A stretch of 64,000 nucleotides of DNA from an uncultured Flavobacteriaceae bacterium (GCA_913020295.1 CAJWAA010000014.1:1-64000); one strand, 5' to 3'. Shown: positions 8,288 to 17,273, counted from the stretch's first letter. Translations and numbers: made by a program. The notes: a model not told the origin generated them from the sequence alone.

Positions 8288-9757
8288 ATGGGGATCATAG
8301 CTAAACAATCATTCTACAACAGTATTAGTATAGGACTCGCATTTCTTATTGGGGCGATAAACACAGTTTATCTTTATCCTACCCATATGGGAAGTGCACT
8401 TCAGGGGTTGGTCGTAGCTCTTTTGGCTTTATCTAATTTGGTTCAGCCTTTTATCTCTTTTGGTGTTCAACATGCTGTTATCAAATTTTACAGTAGTTGT
8501 AATACCAAAGAGGAAAGAGATAAACTCTTAAGCCTCTCTTTTTTTCTCCCTCTTCTTATTTTTCTTTTTCTATTGATTCTAAGCTTTCTTTTTTATCAAC
8601 AGATTATTGATTTTATAGCTTCCGAGAATGAAGAAATCGGTAAGTATGCATACTTGATTTTGGCCATTGCCTTTTCTACAGCTTTATTTGAGGTATTTTA
8701 TAATTGGCTCAGGATTCATTTGTATTCAGTTTTCGGTAACTTTTTAAAGGAGTTCTATCCTAGGGCTTTAATTTTTACCCTCTTGTTGATTTATGCCTTT
8801 AAAATTATAGACTTTGATGGATTTATAACGGCTCTAATTGTTGGATATTATCTCAGATTGTCCTTGGTAGTTATCTATTGTTTGGTCAAATACACTCCTA
8901 AATTTTCTTTTTCACTTCCTCACCAATATAGATCTATCTTGCGATACAGCCTTTTGATTTTTATGTCGGGCTCTGCTGCAAGTTTGATACTGGACATTGA
9001 CAAGTCAATGATCTCCAACATTTTAACCGTAGAAAATGTAGCTTATTACAGTGTTGCTATTTTTATTGCAGCCGTTATTGAATTCCCTGGTAGGGCCATG
9101 TTTCAAATCATAAGTCCTTTGGTGGCCAAAGCCATAAATGAAAATGATGATGCGACTTTACTTAATTTATTAAAAAAAAGTGCAAACAATCTTTTGTTGA
9201 TCTCAGGGTTACTCTTTTTACTGATCAACTTGAATTTGAATGATTTTTACGCCTGGGTCAACTTGGGCGATTATACTTTGGCACTTGAAGTTGTACTAAT
9301 AGTATCTCTGGGTAAATTATTCACCATGTCCATGGGCTGTTTGAATCATATCATTACCAATTCGAAGTATTACGTCTATGTTTTTTGGTTTTCATTAATC
9401 TCTGCTTTATTGGCCGTTGCTCTCAACCTATTTCTAATCAAGTATTATGGGATCATTGGAGCGGCATATGCAACACTTATGGTAATGATATTGATTAATA
9501 TTTTAAAAATTCTATTGGTGCAAAAAAGATTTAGGATGAATCCATTTAGTAAAAAAACTTTTCTTACACTAATTGTTGTTTTTTTTCTTTACTGGATCAT
9601 TTCCATGATTTCTTTTGATTACGAACCTTTTTTATCTCTATTGTTACGGTCAACCCTCATTATTATTGCTTTTTCATTTTTGTCATATTTACTCAAGCTT
9701 ACGGAGGATGTCCAAAAGTTTATTAATAAAGTTGTGCCTACTGTAAATAAAAGTTAA
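8288..9757 (+). CDS. oligosaccharide flippase family protein (Wzx/MATE-like)
   Basis: A 489-residue protein with about 14 hydrophobic segments. The opening (IAKQSFYNSISIGLAFLIGAINTVYLYP) and the second-half motif ASLILDIDKSMISNILTVENVAYYSVA are typical of polysaccharide-exporting flippases of the MOP superfamily, which turn lipid-linked glycans across the inner membrane. It starts 11 bases after yfhO. Its stop codon overlaps that of uvrA by four bases (TTAA). Confidence 0.85.
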   Translation: MGIIAKQSFYNSISIGLAFLIGAINTVYLYPTHMGSALQGLVVALLALSNLVQPFISFGVQHAVIKFYSSCNTKEERDKLLSLSFFLPLLIFLFLLILSFLFYQQIIDFIASENEEIGKYAYLILAIAFSTALFEVFYNWLRIHLYSVFGNFLKEFYPRALIFTLLLIYAFKIIDFDGFITALIVGYYLRLSLVVIYCLVKYTPKFSFSLPHQYRSILRYSLLIFMSGSAASLILDIDKSMISNILTVENVAYYSVAIFIAAVIEFPGRAMFQIISPLVAKAINENDDATLLNLLKKSANNLLLISGLLFLLINLNLNDFYAWVNLGDYTLALEVVLIVSLGKLFTMSMGCLNHIITNSKYYVYVFWFSLISALLAVALNLFLIKYYGIIGAAYATLMVMILINILKILLVQKRFRMNPFSKKTFLTLIVVFFLYWIISMISFDYEPFLSLLLRSTLIIIAFSFLSYLLKLTEDVQKFINKVVPTVNKS

Positions 9758-12540
9758 AGTCCTAGCTTTTGAGAAAGGTATCGACCGGTAAATGAGGCTT
9801 TTACTCCGGCGACATCTTCGGGAGTACCCATTGCAACCAGTGATCCACCATTTTTTCCACCCTCAGGGCCCAAATCAATTAAGTGGTCAGCGCATTTGAT
9901 GAGATCTAAATGGTGTTCTACCACAATGACGGTATGGCCTTGTTCAATCAAAGCATTGAAGGAGAGCATTAGTTTGTTGATGTCGTGTAAATGAAGTCCA
10001 GTAGTGGGTTCGTCAAATATGAAAATAATCTTGTCGAGAGTTGTTCCACGGCCAATAAATGAAGCCAATTTGATTCTCTGGGCTTCCCCTCCAGAGAGGG
10101 TAGTGGAGGGCTGACCCAATGCGACATATCCCAAACCTACATCCTGAAGGGGTTTAAGTTTTTGAACCGTTTTGATTTGATTTTCATTTTCAAAGAAGTA
10201 AATGGCATCATCCACACTCATTTCTAATATTTGATCCAATGATAATCCTCTAAACTCAACTTCCAAAATCTCTTTTTTAAACCGTTTTCCCTTACAATGT
10301 TCACATTGTAATACAACATCAGCCATGAATTGCATTTCTATAGTAGTATATCCATCACCTTTACAATGATCGCAACGCCCACCATCCACATTAAACGAAA
10401 AATGTTTTGCTTTATACCCTCTGTTTTTAGCCAACACTTGTTTAGCAAATAAACCTCTGATTTCGTCATAAGCTTTAATGTAAGTTACGGGATTTGATCT
10501 TGAAGATCTTCCAATGGGGTTTTGATCTATGAACTCTATACTACTTATTTTTTCAAACGGAGCTTTGATGGAGTCGAATTGTCCGGGTTTGTTATTAAAA
10601 ATACCTTTTTCTCGTTGTAAAGCTGGATAAAGTATTTTTTTAACCAAAGTTGATTTTCCGCTTCCTGATACTCCTGTTACTACAGTCATACAGCTCATAG
10701 GAAAGTATACGTCAATGTTTTTTAAGTTATTCTCTCTATTGCCAATCAAAGAAATTTTATACTTACTTTTTCTCCTGCATGTAGGCTTTGGAATAGATAT
10801 TTCGTTTCGTAGGTATTTTGCGGTAAGACTTTCGGATTGATAAATTGTTTTTAAATTACCCTCAGCAACGATCTCTCCCCCATAAGTACCTGCCTCAGGG
10901 CCCATATCAATTATTTTGTCAGCCGAATTCATGATTTCCTCATCATGTTCTACTACAATAACAGTATTGCCAATATCTCTGAGTTTTTTTAAAACCTTTA
11001 TAAGACGTTCATTGTCTCTAGAATGAAGCCCAATGGAGGGTTCGTCAAGTATGTACATCGAACCAACCAAAGCACTTCCCAGGGAAGTTGCCAAATTGAT
11101 GCGTTGAGATTCTCCCCCAGAAAGGGTATTTGCTTTTCGATTTAGGTTGAGGTATCCCAACCCTACGTCTTGAATGAATTTAATTCTTGATTTAATCTCT
11201 TCAAGGATACGATGAGACACATTGGTCTCATATTTATCTAGTTTGAGTTGATTGAAAAATACTCCCAATTCATCAATGGGAAGATGAAGTAGTTTGGCCA
11301 ATGTCATACCACCCACTTTTACATTATTGGTTTCTTTTCTGAGTCTAGAGCCATTACATTCATCACACGTTGTTTTACCCCTGTAGCGCGAGAGCAATAC
11401 TCGGTTTTGTATTTTGTAGTTTTTGGCTTCTATTTTTTTAAAAAAATTGTGTATGCCTGTAAAGTAAGAATTTCCCTCCCAAAGTATACTAATATCTTTT
11501 TCACTTAGTTGATAGTATGGTTTGTGGATTGGAAAATCAAATTTGTAAGCATTTTCGATAAGCTGTTTGTAAAACTTACGCATGCCTGCACCCCGCCAGG
11601 GAGCGATGGCCTCATCAAAAATTGAACGACTGGTATCAGGAACCACTAGTTCACTATCAATCCCAATTATGTCTCCAAATCCTTCACATTTTTTGCATGC
11701 GCCAAAAGGATTGTTAAAGCTGAAGAAATGAAGATTAGGGGAGACAAAAGTCATTCCATCTAACTCAAAACGGCTACAAAAAGCAATCCTCTTTTTCTGA
11801 TCCAATGACCAGAGAGAACAAGCCCCTTTCCCTTCATAAAAGGCAATTTCTACCGCATCGGCCATCCGTTGATAGAAATCCTCTTCTTTCCTTACGATGA
11901 TCCGATCTACCACAAGATCATAATTTTTTTGAGGAGCCTCAGTGAGCCCCTCAATACGCAATACTTCCCCCTTTATAAAAACTCTGGCAAAACCTTGCTG
12001 TTTAAATATGCTCAAACGATCTTTTTTGATCTCTGGATCATGATCTACAGGGGATAGAAGGAGTAACTTATCTCCCTCATTAAAATATTTTTTAATATGT
12101 TCTAAAACATCTTTAACACTTTCGCTTTTCACCTCTTTTCCTGAAATGGGGGAAAAGGTCTTTCCGATTCTGGTATAGAGTAGTTTTAAATAATCATAGA
12201 TCTCTGTTTTAGTACCTACCGTAGAACGTGGATTGGTAGAGGAAACTTTTTGTTCAACAGCAATGGCAGGGGCAATGCCTCTGATTTCTTCAACTTTTGG
12301 TTTATTGAGTTTCCCCATGAACTGTCTGGCATAAGAGGAAAGGCTTTCTACATATCGACGCTGTCCTTCTGCATAAAGGGTATCAAAGACTAAAGAGGAC
12401 TTTCCCGACCCTGACAGTCCTGTAACCACCGTCATTTGATTTCTAGGGAATACCGCATCAATTTTTTTAAGATTGTGTAGCTGAGCTCCCTTAATGATTA
12501 TATGTTTTTTGGTGTCTAAATCAAAAATTTTTTTCATCAA
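9754..12540 (-). CDS. uvrA: excinuclease ABC subunit UvrA
   Basis: DNA damage sensor of nucleotide excision repair; a dimer that loads UvrB. It has 928 residues, normal for the family. It shows two ABC modules: Walker A GLSGSGKSS (41-49) and GVSGSGKST in the second half, and the signatures TLSGGESQRINLA and TLSGGEAQRIKLA. Zinc-module cysteine pairs are visible as CKKC, CDEC, CDHC and CEHC. The start could be either of the first two Met codons. Convergent with the flippase gene, overlapping it by four bases. Confidence 0.98.
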   Translation of the reverse strand: MMKKIFDLDTKKHIIIKGAQLHNLKKIDAVFPRNQMTVVTGLSGSGKSSLVFDTLYAEGQRRYVESLSSYARQFMGKLNKPKVEEIRGIAPAIAVEQKVSSTNPRSTVGTKTEIYDYLKLLYTRIGKTFSPISGKEVKSESVKDVLEHIKKYFNEGDKLLLLSPVDHDPEIKKDRLSIFKQQGFARVFIKGEVLRIEGLTEAPQKNYDLVVDRIIVRKEEDFYQRMADAVEIAFYEGKGACSLWSLDQKKRIAFCSRFELDGMTFVSPNLHFFSFNNPFGACKKCEGFGDIIGIDSELVVPDTSRSIFDEAIAPWRGAGMRKFYKQLIENAYKFDFPIHKPYYQLSEKDISILWEGNSYFTGIHNFFKKIEAKNYKIQNRVLLSRYRGKTTCDECNGSRLRKETNNVKVGGMTLAKLLHLPIDELGVFFNQLKLDKYETNVSHRILEEIKSRIKFIQDVGLGYLNLNRKANTLSGGESQRINLATSLGSALVGSMYILDEPSIGLHSRDNERLIKVLKKLRDIGNTVIVVEHDEEIMNSADKIIDMGPEAGTYGGEIVAEGNLKTIYQSESLTAKYLRNEISIPKPTCRRKSKYKISLIGNRENNLKNIDVYFPMSCMTVVTGVSGSGKSTLVKKILYPALQREKGIFNNKPGQFDSIKAPFEKISSIEFIDQNPIGRSSRSNPVTYIKAYDEIRGLFAKQVLAKNRGYKAKHFSFNVDGGRCDHCKGDGYTTIEMQFMADVVLQCEHCKGKRFKKEILEVEFRGLSLDQILEMSVDDAIYFFENENQIKTVQKLKPLQDVGLGYVALGQPSTTLSGGEAQRIKLASFIGRGTTLDKIIFIFDEPTTGLHLHDINKLMLSFNALIEQGHTVIVVEHHLDLIKCADHLIDLGPEGGKNGGSLVAMGTPEDVAGVKASFTGRYLSQKLGL

Positions 12541-12765
12541 AAAAATAAAAATTTAAAATTACAACTATTCTGTGCTCCTCCCCAAAAACCATTAATTAAA
12601 AACAAAGCTTTATGAATATTTTGATGCCAAACATTTTAGAAATTAAATAAAAATTTAAGAATTTGAACAGAGTCCAAGGATCAGTTAAAGCCAAATTTAA
12701 ATTTTTCAGAGCTATGCTTTATGTTATAGAAATAATCAATCATTTGATTTTATTCCAAATTTGAC
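12541..12765. other. AT-rich intergenic DNA between uvrA and the sigma-factor gene
   Basis: No ORF, repeat or RNA gene was recognised in this divergent region. It must hold the uvrA promoter on the minus strand, but no CAAAnnTA box (reverse of TAnnTTTG) was found close to the start. The sigma-factor promoter begins at its right end. Confidence 0.5.
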
Positions 12766-12773
12766 TATATTTG
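12743..12773 (+). promoter_or_regulatory. consensus Bacteroidota promoter of the ECF sigma gene
   Basis: TTTG at 12743-12746, a 19-base spacer and TATATTTG at 12766-12773 match the -33/-7 consensus exactly. Transcription should start near 12780, giving a 5' UTR of about 73 bases that contains the predicted three-way junction at 12800-12852. Confidence 0.65.
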
Positions 12774-12799
12774 TAAAAATAACAACTGCCTATAGCAAA

Positions 12800-12852
12800 A
12801 AACTACTTTTAAATTTAATTGTTTAAATCAGCTTCGCTGAAAAAAGTAGTTT
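12800..12852 (+). ncRNA. predicted three-way-junction RNA in the sigma-factor 5' UTR
   Basis: An outer stem of 11 perfect pairs joins AAACTACTTTT (12800-12810) to AAAAGTAGTTT (12842-12852). It encloses two hairpins: ATTTAA/TTAAAT (12813-12818 with 12823-12828, loop TTGT) and TCAGC/GCTGA (12828-12832 with 12836-12840, loop TTC); they compete for base 12828. The outer 3' arm ends at the base before the ATG at 12853. Bacteroidota lack strong Shine-Dalgarno sites and favour unpaired AT-rich leaders, so this fold should hinder initiation. A role in regulating the sigma factor is inferred. Confidence 0.55.
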
Positions 12853-13446
12853 ATGCAGACAACCAATTCATTCAATTATACCGACGCTCATTTAGTGAGC
12901 TGTTATCTAAACGGGGACGAGAAATGTTTAGAGAAATTGATTAATAATCATAAATCAAAGATATATAACTTTATTTTTTCAAAAGTTATGGACCGGGATA
13001 TCGCTGAAGATATATTCCAGGAAACCTTTATCAAAGTTATTAAAACCTTAAAAAACGGTGTTTACAATGAAGAAGGAAAGTTTCTTTCCTGGGTAATGCG
13101 TATATCGCACAACCTGATTATCGATCATTTCAGAAAATCCAATCGTATGCCCAAATTTGAGGCCAGTGATGATTATGATGTTTTTCAATTCATCACAGAC
13201 AGTTCTCCTAATGTAGAAAGTAATTTGATCAAAGATCAAGTAGTAAACGATTTACAAAACCTTATCACCGAACTTCCCGAAGATCAAAAAGAAGTTTTAA
13301 ACATGCGTCTATACAAAGATATGAGTTTTAAAGAAATTGCTGAAATCACGGGAGTTAGTATAAATACTGCTTTGGGGAGAATGAGATATGCCATTATAAA
13401 CTTGAGAAAAATGATTGAGGATAATCAAATTCTTCTTACCCACTAA
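12853..13446 (+). CDS. RNA polymerase sigma-70 factor, ECF type
   Basis: A 197-residue ECF sigma factor. Region 2 lies at about 25-97 (DIAEDIFQETFIKVIKTL…, GKFLSWVMRISHNLIIDHFRK) and region 4 at about 140-186 (LPEDQKEVLNMRLYKDMSFKEIAEITGVSINTALGRMRYA). The linker is acidic. No anti-sigma gene follows; instead a 44-residue ORF begins 45 bases downstream. The gene lies between uvrA and nth. Expression may be controlled by the structured leader that ends at its start codon. Confidence 0.93.
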   Translation: MQTTNSFNYTDAHLVSCYLNGDEKCLEKLINNHKSKIYNFIFSKVMDRDIAEDIFQETFIKVIKTLKNGVYNEEGKFLSWVMRISHNLIIDHFRKSNRMPKFEASDDYDVFQFITDSSPNVESNLIKDQVVNDLQNLITELPEDQKEVLNMRLYKDMSFKEIAEITGVSINTALGRMRYAIINLRKMIEDNQILLTH

Positions 13447-13491
13447 ACAATTTTTTTTACTTTTTTTCGTTATAAGGGTAAACGCAATTTT

Positions 13492-13626
13492 ATGAAGCAA
13501 AATTACCCTAAGAAAAAAAATATCGTTAACGGACCTCGCCAATTAGTTATCCAACGAATTTTGGCTTTTTCCAAATACTACAAGCTGAATAAAAAAGAAA
13601 GTAAAGGTATTGAAAGAAAATATTAA
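13492..13626 (+). CDS. short basic protein downstream of the sigma factor
   Basis: ATG at 13492 opens a 44-codon frame ending TAA at 13624-13626. The product starts MKQNYPKKKNIVNGPRQ and continues LVIQRILAFSKYYKLNKKES to a lysine-rich end, with a short amphipathic middle and no membrane helix. It lies 45 bases after the sigma gene with no promoter or terminator in between, so they are probably co-transcribed. Small ORFs in this position occur in related bacteria as far as I recall. The function is unknown. Confidence 0.55.
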   Translation: MKQNYPKKKNIVNGPRQLVIQRILAFSKYYKLNKKESKGIERKY

Positions 13627-13834
13627 CGACCAATTTTTCTCCTCTTTAAATCGATGTTAATTTACCGATAGAAAATAATTTCTGTTTGCCAATGACAATT
13701 TACTTTTATGTAATTTGTTTGTTCTTAGCGTCTATCAATGTTAATTTATCACAAACTTCACAAAGTTTAGCAATTAGTTCAGAAATTAAGTTTTATCATT
13801 CCTCAAATTATTTTTTAATTGCGTTTAAATGACT

Positions 13835-14485
13835 TCACGAGGGTTTCATTTTTTTGAGTATTAATTTTCGACCAATAGCACTCGTTATTCTATCCTTTTC
13901 AATATTCCATCCCCTTGCTGGGCAATATTCCCTTCCGTACCATATGATTTGGAGATGTAGGTCATTCCATCTGTTTTTTGGAAAAAGGCGTTTGGCATCA
14001 CGCTCTGTCTGAACGACATTTTTTCCGTTCGAGAGGCCCCATCTGAACATCAACCTATGAATATGAGTGTCTACAGGAAAAGCGGGGACATTAAAAGCTT
14101 GTGACATTACCACACTGGCTGTTTTATGCCCAACTGCAGGAAGTTCCTCCAAAGCCTCAAAACTCATTGGAACTTGACCCCCGTGTTTATCAATCAGTAT
14201 CTGGGACAATCCATGGATCCCTTTAGATTTCATAGGAGACAGACCTACTGGTTTTATAATTTCTCTTATTTCATCAACACTTAGTTTGATCATTTGCTGC
14301 GGAGTATCTGCTTTTTTAAACAATAGCGGTGTGATTTGATTGACTCTTACATCAGTACTTTGAGCTGATAATAAGACCGCTATTAGCAAGGTGTAGGGAT
14401 CTTTGTGATCCAATGGAATTGGTATTTTGGGATACAACTTATCCAATTCTTTCATTATAAACGAAACCTTTTCCTTTTTAGTCAT
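13835..14485 (-). CDS. nth: endonuclease III without iron-sulfur cluster
   Basis: DNA glycosylase/AP lyase of base excision repair that removes oxidised pyrimidines. It has 216 residues. The helix-hairpin-helix ELPAVGHKTASVV (113-126) contains the catalytic Lys121, and VDTHIHR gives the catalytic Asp139. The usual C-x6-C-x2-C-x5-C cluster loop is absent: the C-terminal part (YGREYCPARGWNIEKD) has only Cys188. I believe this is general in flavobacterial homologues. It is divergent from bcp, whose ATG is 41 bases away. Confidence 0.93.
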   Translation of the reverse strand: MTKKEKVSFIMKELDKLYPKIPIPLDHKDPYTLLIAVLLSAQSTDVRVNQITPLLFKKADTPQQMIKLSVDEIREIIKPVGLSPMKSKGIHGLSQILIDKHGGQVPMSFEALEELPAVGHKTASVVMSQAFNVPAFPVDTHIHRLMFRWGLSNGKNVVQTERDAKRLFPKNRWNDLHLQIIWYGREYCPARGWNIEKDRITSAIGRKLILKKMKPS

Positions 14486-14526
14486 TTAGATTTTTTGTTA
14501 TTTAGATTTGAAAATAAAAAATTAAT

Positions 14527-14985
14527 ATGAAAACACTACAACCTGGAGACACTGTTCCCTCATTTACCACTGTTGACCAAGATGAAAATATTGTCAGTTC
14601 ATCTGATCTGACCGGAAAAAAAAGTATCATATTTTTTTATCCAAGGGCTAATACACCTGGTTGTACAGTTGAGGCCTGTAATCTTAGGGATAATTATAAA
14701 GTTCTGCGTGACAAGGGCTATAAATTATTCGGTGTGAGTGCTGACGCACCTAAAAAACAAAAAAAATTCGCTCTAAAGTATGATTTACCTTTTACTTTAC
14801 TTGCAGATGAGGACAAATCGGTAATTCATGCCTTTGGAGTCTGGGGTCCCAAAAAGTTTCAAGGTAAAGAATATGATGGTATTCACAGAACAACTTTTTT
14901 GATCGATGATAGTGGCAATATAGAAAGAGTTATCAGCAAGGTAAAAACCAAAGACCACGCAGCGCAAATATTGGAAGAAATTTAG
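14527..14985 (+). CDS. bcp: thioredoxin-dependent thiol peroxidase (BCP/PrxQ)
   Basis: A 152-residue peroxiredoxin reducing hydroperoxides with thioredoxin. The active-site stretch ANTPGCTVEAC has the peroxidatic Cys46 and the resolving Cys51, the atypical two-cysteine pattern of the BCP/PrxQ class. Cytosolic, with no signal peptide. TAGATTTG at 14503-14510, 17 bases before the ATG, is a possible -7 box. The stop codon overlaps that of the convergent gene by four bases (TTAG). Confidence 0.95.
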   Translation: MKTLQPGDTVPSFTTVDQDENIVSSSDLTGKKSIIFFYPRANTPGCTVEACNLRDNYKVLRDKGYKLFGVSADAPKKQKKFALKYDLPFTLLADEDKSVIHAFGVWGPKKFQGKEYDGIHRTTFLIDDSGNIERVISKVKTKDHAAQILEEI

Positions 14986-16430
14986 CCTTTGACCTTTTTT
15001 TCTTTCCACCCAAACATTTGATTCTTCATTATCATTTCTGCGATCCCTTCAGGAAGCTGGTCTTTCCAACCGTTTTTGCCTTTTTTAATTTTAGAAAGTA
15101 TTTCTCTTGAAAATATCGAAAGGTATTCACTCTCATAATCAAATATATCGACTACTTTCCCGTTATATTTGAAAAATTTATAAAAATCCTTCATTCTAGC
15201 CTGAAGCTTGAGATTGTTTGAGTTGACGATTTCGCCGGTTTCAGAATTTTTCATTGGGTAAAGGTACACCTTGAGGTTATTGTGGAACATTTTTCCAAAC
15301 GCCTCCAAAATTCCACCTTTTACATCTTTGTAGTATTGTTCATCAAAAATTTCAACAAAATTACTGACTCCCATAGTCAAACCAATTTGTTCCTTGGTAT
15401 ATTCGGAGAGATAGTCTACCATTTTGTAGTACTCTTTAAAATCTGAGATCATTACTGTGTGTCCCAATGAACATAAAAGTTTTGCACGATCCATGAAGTC
15501 TGACTCGTCTATTTCTCCTTGAGAAGTAAGATTAGAAAGGGTTATCTCAAAAATTACTTCTGTTTTTTTCTCATCAACATTTTGTTCCTTAATAAATATA
15601 TCATAAGATTTTCTAAACATGTCAATATTAACCTTTGTAACGGGTCTAAAACTTCCCCTCAAAACCAATATGTTTTTTTTATAAAGCACCCGAGCTGGAA
15701 GTATGTTGTTCCCTTCTGGATTGAACATTACAGCATCTGTCATGTCATTTTTTAGAAGTAATAAACTTAGTAAACGGTTGTCAACACCATTGAAAACTGG
15801 ACCGGAAAAATTGATGGTGTCAATTTCTATGGCTTTATTATCTATGTGATCGTATAGATGCTTGATTATTTTTTTGGGTTCATCGTGATTGTAAAATGCA
15901 CCATAAACCAAATTAACACCCATTATTCCAACGGCTTCTTGTTGAAGCCTGGCTTCAGTTTGGTGGAATCGAAGGTGGATCATTATTTCATTAAAAGGTT
16001 GCTCCGGAGCAATCTGATAGCGAATGCCCATCCAACCGTGTCCTTTATATTTTTTTGCAAAATCTATCGTAGCAACAGTATTGGCGTATGCAAAAAACAT
16101 TTTATCTGGATGATTAGCCCTTGGAATTCGGGTCTCAAGGAGCATAATTTCTCTTTCCAACATTTTATGGAGCCTTGTTTCAGTAACATACCTTCCGTCA
16201 TCTTCCTCACCATATATGGTGTCACTAAAGTTCTTATCGTAGGCACTAATGGTTTTGGCAATTGTTCCTGAAGCTCCTCCTACTCTGAAAAAATGTCTTG
16301 CCACTTCTTGACCAGCACCAATTTCGGCAAAAGTACCGTAGATGCGGTCGTTTAAATTTATTTTCAGAGCTTTTCTTTCGATGGAGGGTCGCTTCTCAAA
16401 TTCTTTATCTCCTGGAAGTGTAATTGGCAT
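14982..16430 (-). CDS. conserved protein of unknown function (about 480 aa)
   Basis: I do not recognise a domain. The protein has 482 residues, no signal peptide or membrane helix, and many hydrophobic β-strand/helix alternations. It opens MPITLPGDKEFEKRPSIERKALKINLNDRIYGTFAEIGAGQEVARHFF. Long homologues of this kind are common in flavobacterial genomes, sometimes labelled TonB-dependent receptor or nicotinate adenylyltransferase; neither name is supported, since there is no barrel, plug or nucleotidyl-transferase HxGH motif. The good length and codon pattern make it a real gene. It is convergent with bcp, with a four-base stop overlap. Confidence 0.75.
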   Translation of the reverse strand: MPITLPGDKEFEKRPSIERKALKINLNDRIYGTFAEIGAGQEVARHFFRVGGASGTIAKTISAYDKNFSDTIYGEEDDGRYVTETRLHKMLEREIMLLETRIPRANHPDKMFFAYANTVATIDFAKKYKGHGWMGIRYQIAPEQPFNEIMIHLRFHQTEARLQQEAVGIMGVNLVYGAFYNHDEPKKIIKHLYDHIDNKAIEIDTINFSGPVFNGVDNRLLSLLLLKNDMTDAVMFNPEGNNILPARVLYKKNILVLRGSFRPVTKVNIDMFRKSYDIFIKEQNVDEKKTEVIFEITLSNLTSQGEIDESDFMDRAKLLCSLGHTVMISDFKEYYKMVDYLSEYTKEQIGLTMGVSNFVEIFDEQYYKDVKGGILEAFGKMFHNNLKVYLYPMKNSETGEIVNSNNLKLQARMKDFYKFFKYNGKVVDIFDYESEYLSIFSREILSKIKKGKNGWKDQLPEGIAEMIMKNQMFGWKEKKVKG

Positions 16431-16483
16431 GCTTTTATAGTATCTTATAAAATTACAAAGTTTTTTATATCTCCTTAAATATT

Positions 16484-16491
16484 TACTTTTG
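16484..16491 (+). promoter_or_regulatory. -7 box of the MBL-hydrolase gene
   Basis: TACTTTTG fits TAnnTTTG fully and ends 11 bases before the ATG at 16503, implying a 5' UTR of only about 5-7 bases. No TTTG was found at the -33 distance. Confidence 0.4.
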
Positions 16492-16502
16492 AATATATCA
16501 TT

Positions 16503-17273
16503 ATGATTATAATAACATTTCTTGGTACAGGAACTTCACAAGGGATTCCTGTTATTGGTAGTCAACATCCTGTTTGCTTAAGTGAAAACCCGAAAGACAA
16601 AAGATTGCGCTCTTCTGTTTTGGTTCAATGGAATAACCTAAACTATGTAATCGATTGCGGACCTGATTTTCGTCAACAAATGTTAAGGGCAAGTTGTCAA
16701 AATCTGGACGGTATTTTATTTACACACGAACACGCCGACCATACTTCAGGGATTGATGATATTAGACCCTTTTTTTTCAGACAGGGCGATACGCCCATCT
16801 ACGCCTCGGATAGAGTAGTGGCAGATCTGAAACGCCGTTTCTCCTATATTTTTAAAACTGATGATAAATATCCAGGAACACCTTCCGTTGACATCCATAC
16901 CATTAGAAAAAACAATGTGTTTTTGTTAGGGGGTAAGCGGGTTGTTCCAATAGAGGTAATTCACGGTCAGCTTCCGGTGATGGGTTTTAGAATTGATAAT
17001 TTTTGTTATTTGACTGACGTTAAGACCATTGAAAAAGATGAATTAAATAAGCTAAAAGATTGCGATGTTTTGGTATTGAATGCACTCAGAATTGAGCCTC
17101 ACTACAGTCATCTAAATTTAGAGGAAGCGCTCCAAATGGTAGATCTTCTTAAACCCAAACGCACATATTTAACCCATATAAGTCATTTGTTGGGCTTTCA
17201 TGAAGAACTTTCAAAACAACTCCCTGAAAATGTTTTTTTGGCCTATGATAACCTCAAGATTCAATCAATTTAA
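16503..17273 (+). CDS. MBL-fold metallo-hydrolase (PhnP-like)
   Basis: A 256-residue cytosolic metallo-β-lactamase-fold enzyme. The opening FLGTGTSQGIPVIG and the metal motif THEHADHTSGIDD (74-86) place it with the PhnP/RNase Z-like group of phosphodiesterases; further ligands are likely in VIHGQLPVMGF and YLTHISHLLG near the C-terminus. The substrate cannot be told from sequence; cyclic phosphodiesters are plausible by family. It is followed after about 80 bases by a small membrane-anchored protein on the same strand. Confidence 0.88.
   Translation: MIIITFLGTGTSQGIPVIGSQHPVCLSENPKDKRLRSSVLVQWNNLNYVIDCGPDFRQQMLRASCQNLDGILFTHEHADHTSGIDDIRPFFFRQGDTPIYASDRVVADLKRRFSYIFKTDDKYPGTPSVDIHTIRKNNVFLLGGKRVVPIEVIHGQLPVMGFRIDNFCYLTDVKTIEKDELNKLKDCDVLVLNALRIEPHYSHLNLEEALQMVDLLKPKRTYLTHISHLLGFHEELSKQLPENVFLAYDNLKIQSI

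Noticed and set aside
13654-13749. Repeated 11-mer ATGTTAATTTA at 13654 and 13738 in the gap before nth
   Set aside because: In such AT-rich DNA one 11-base repeat 84 bases apart is not remarkable, and no hairpin or promoter is tied to it.
14982-16430. TonB-dependent receptor assignment
   Set aside because: There is no signal peptide, plug domain or barrel pattern, and 482 residues is too short.
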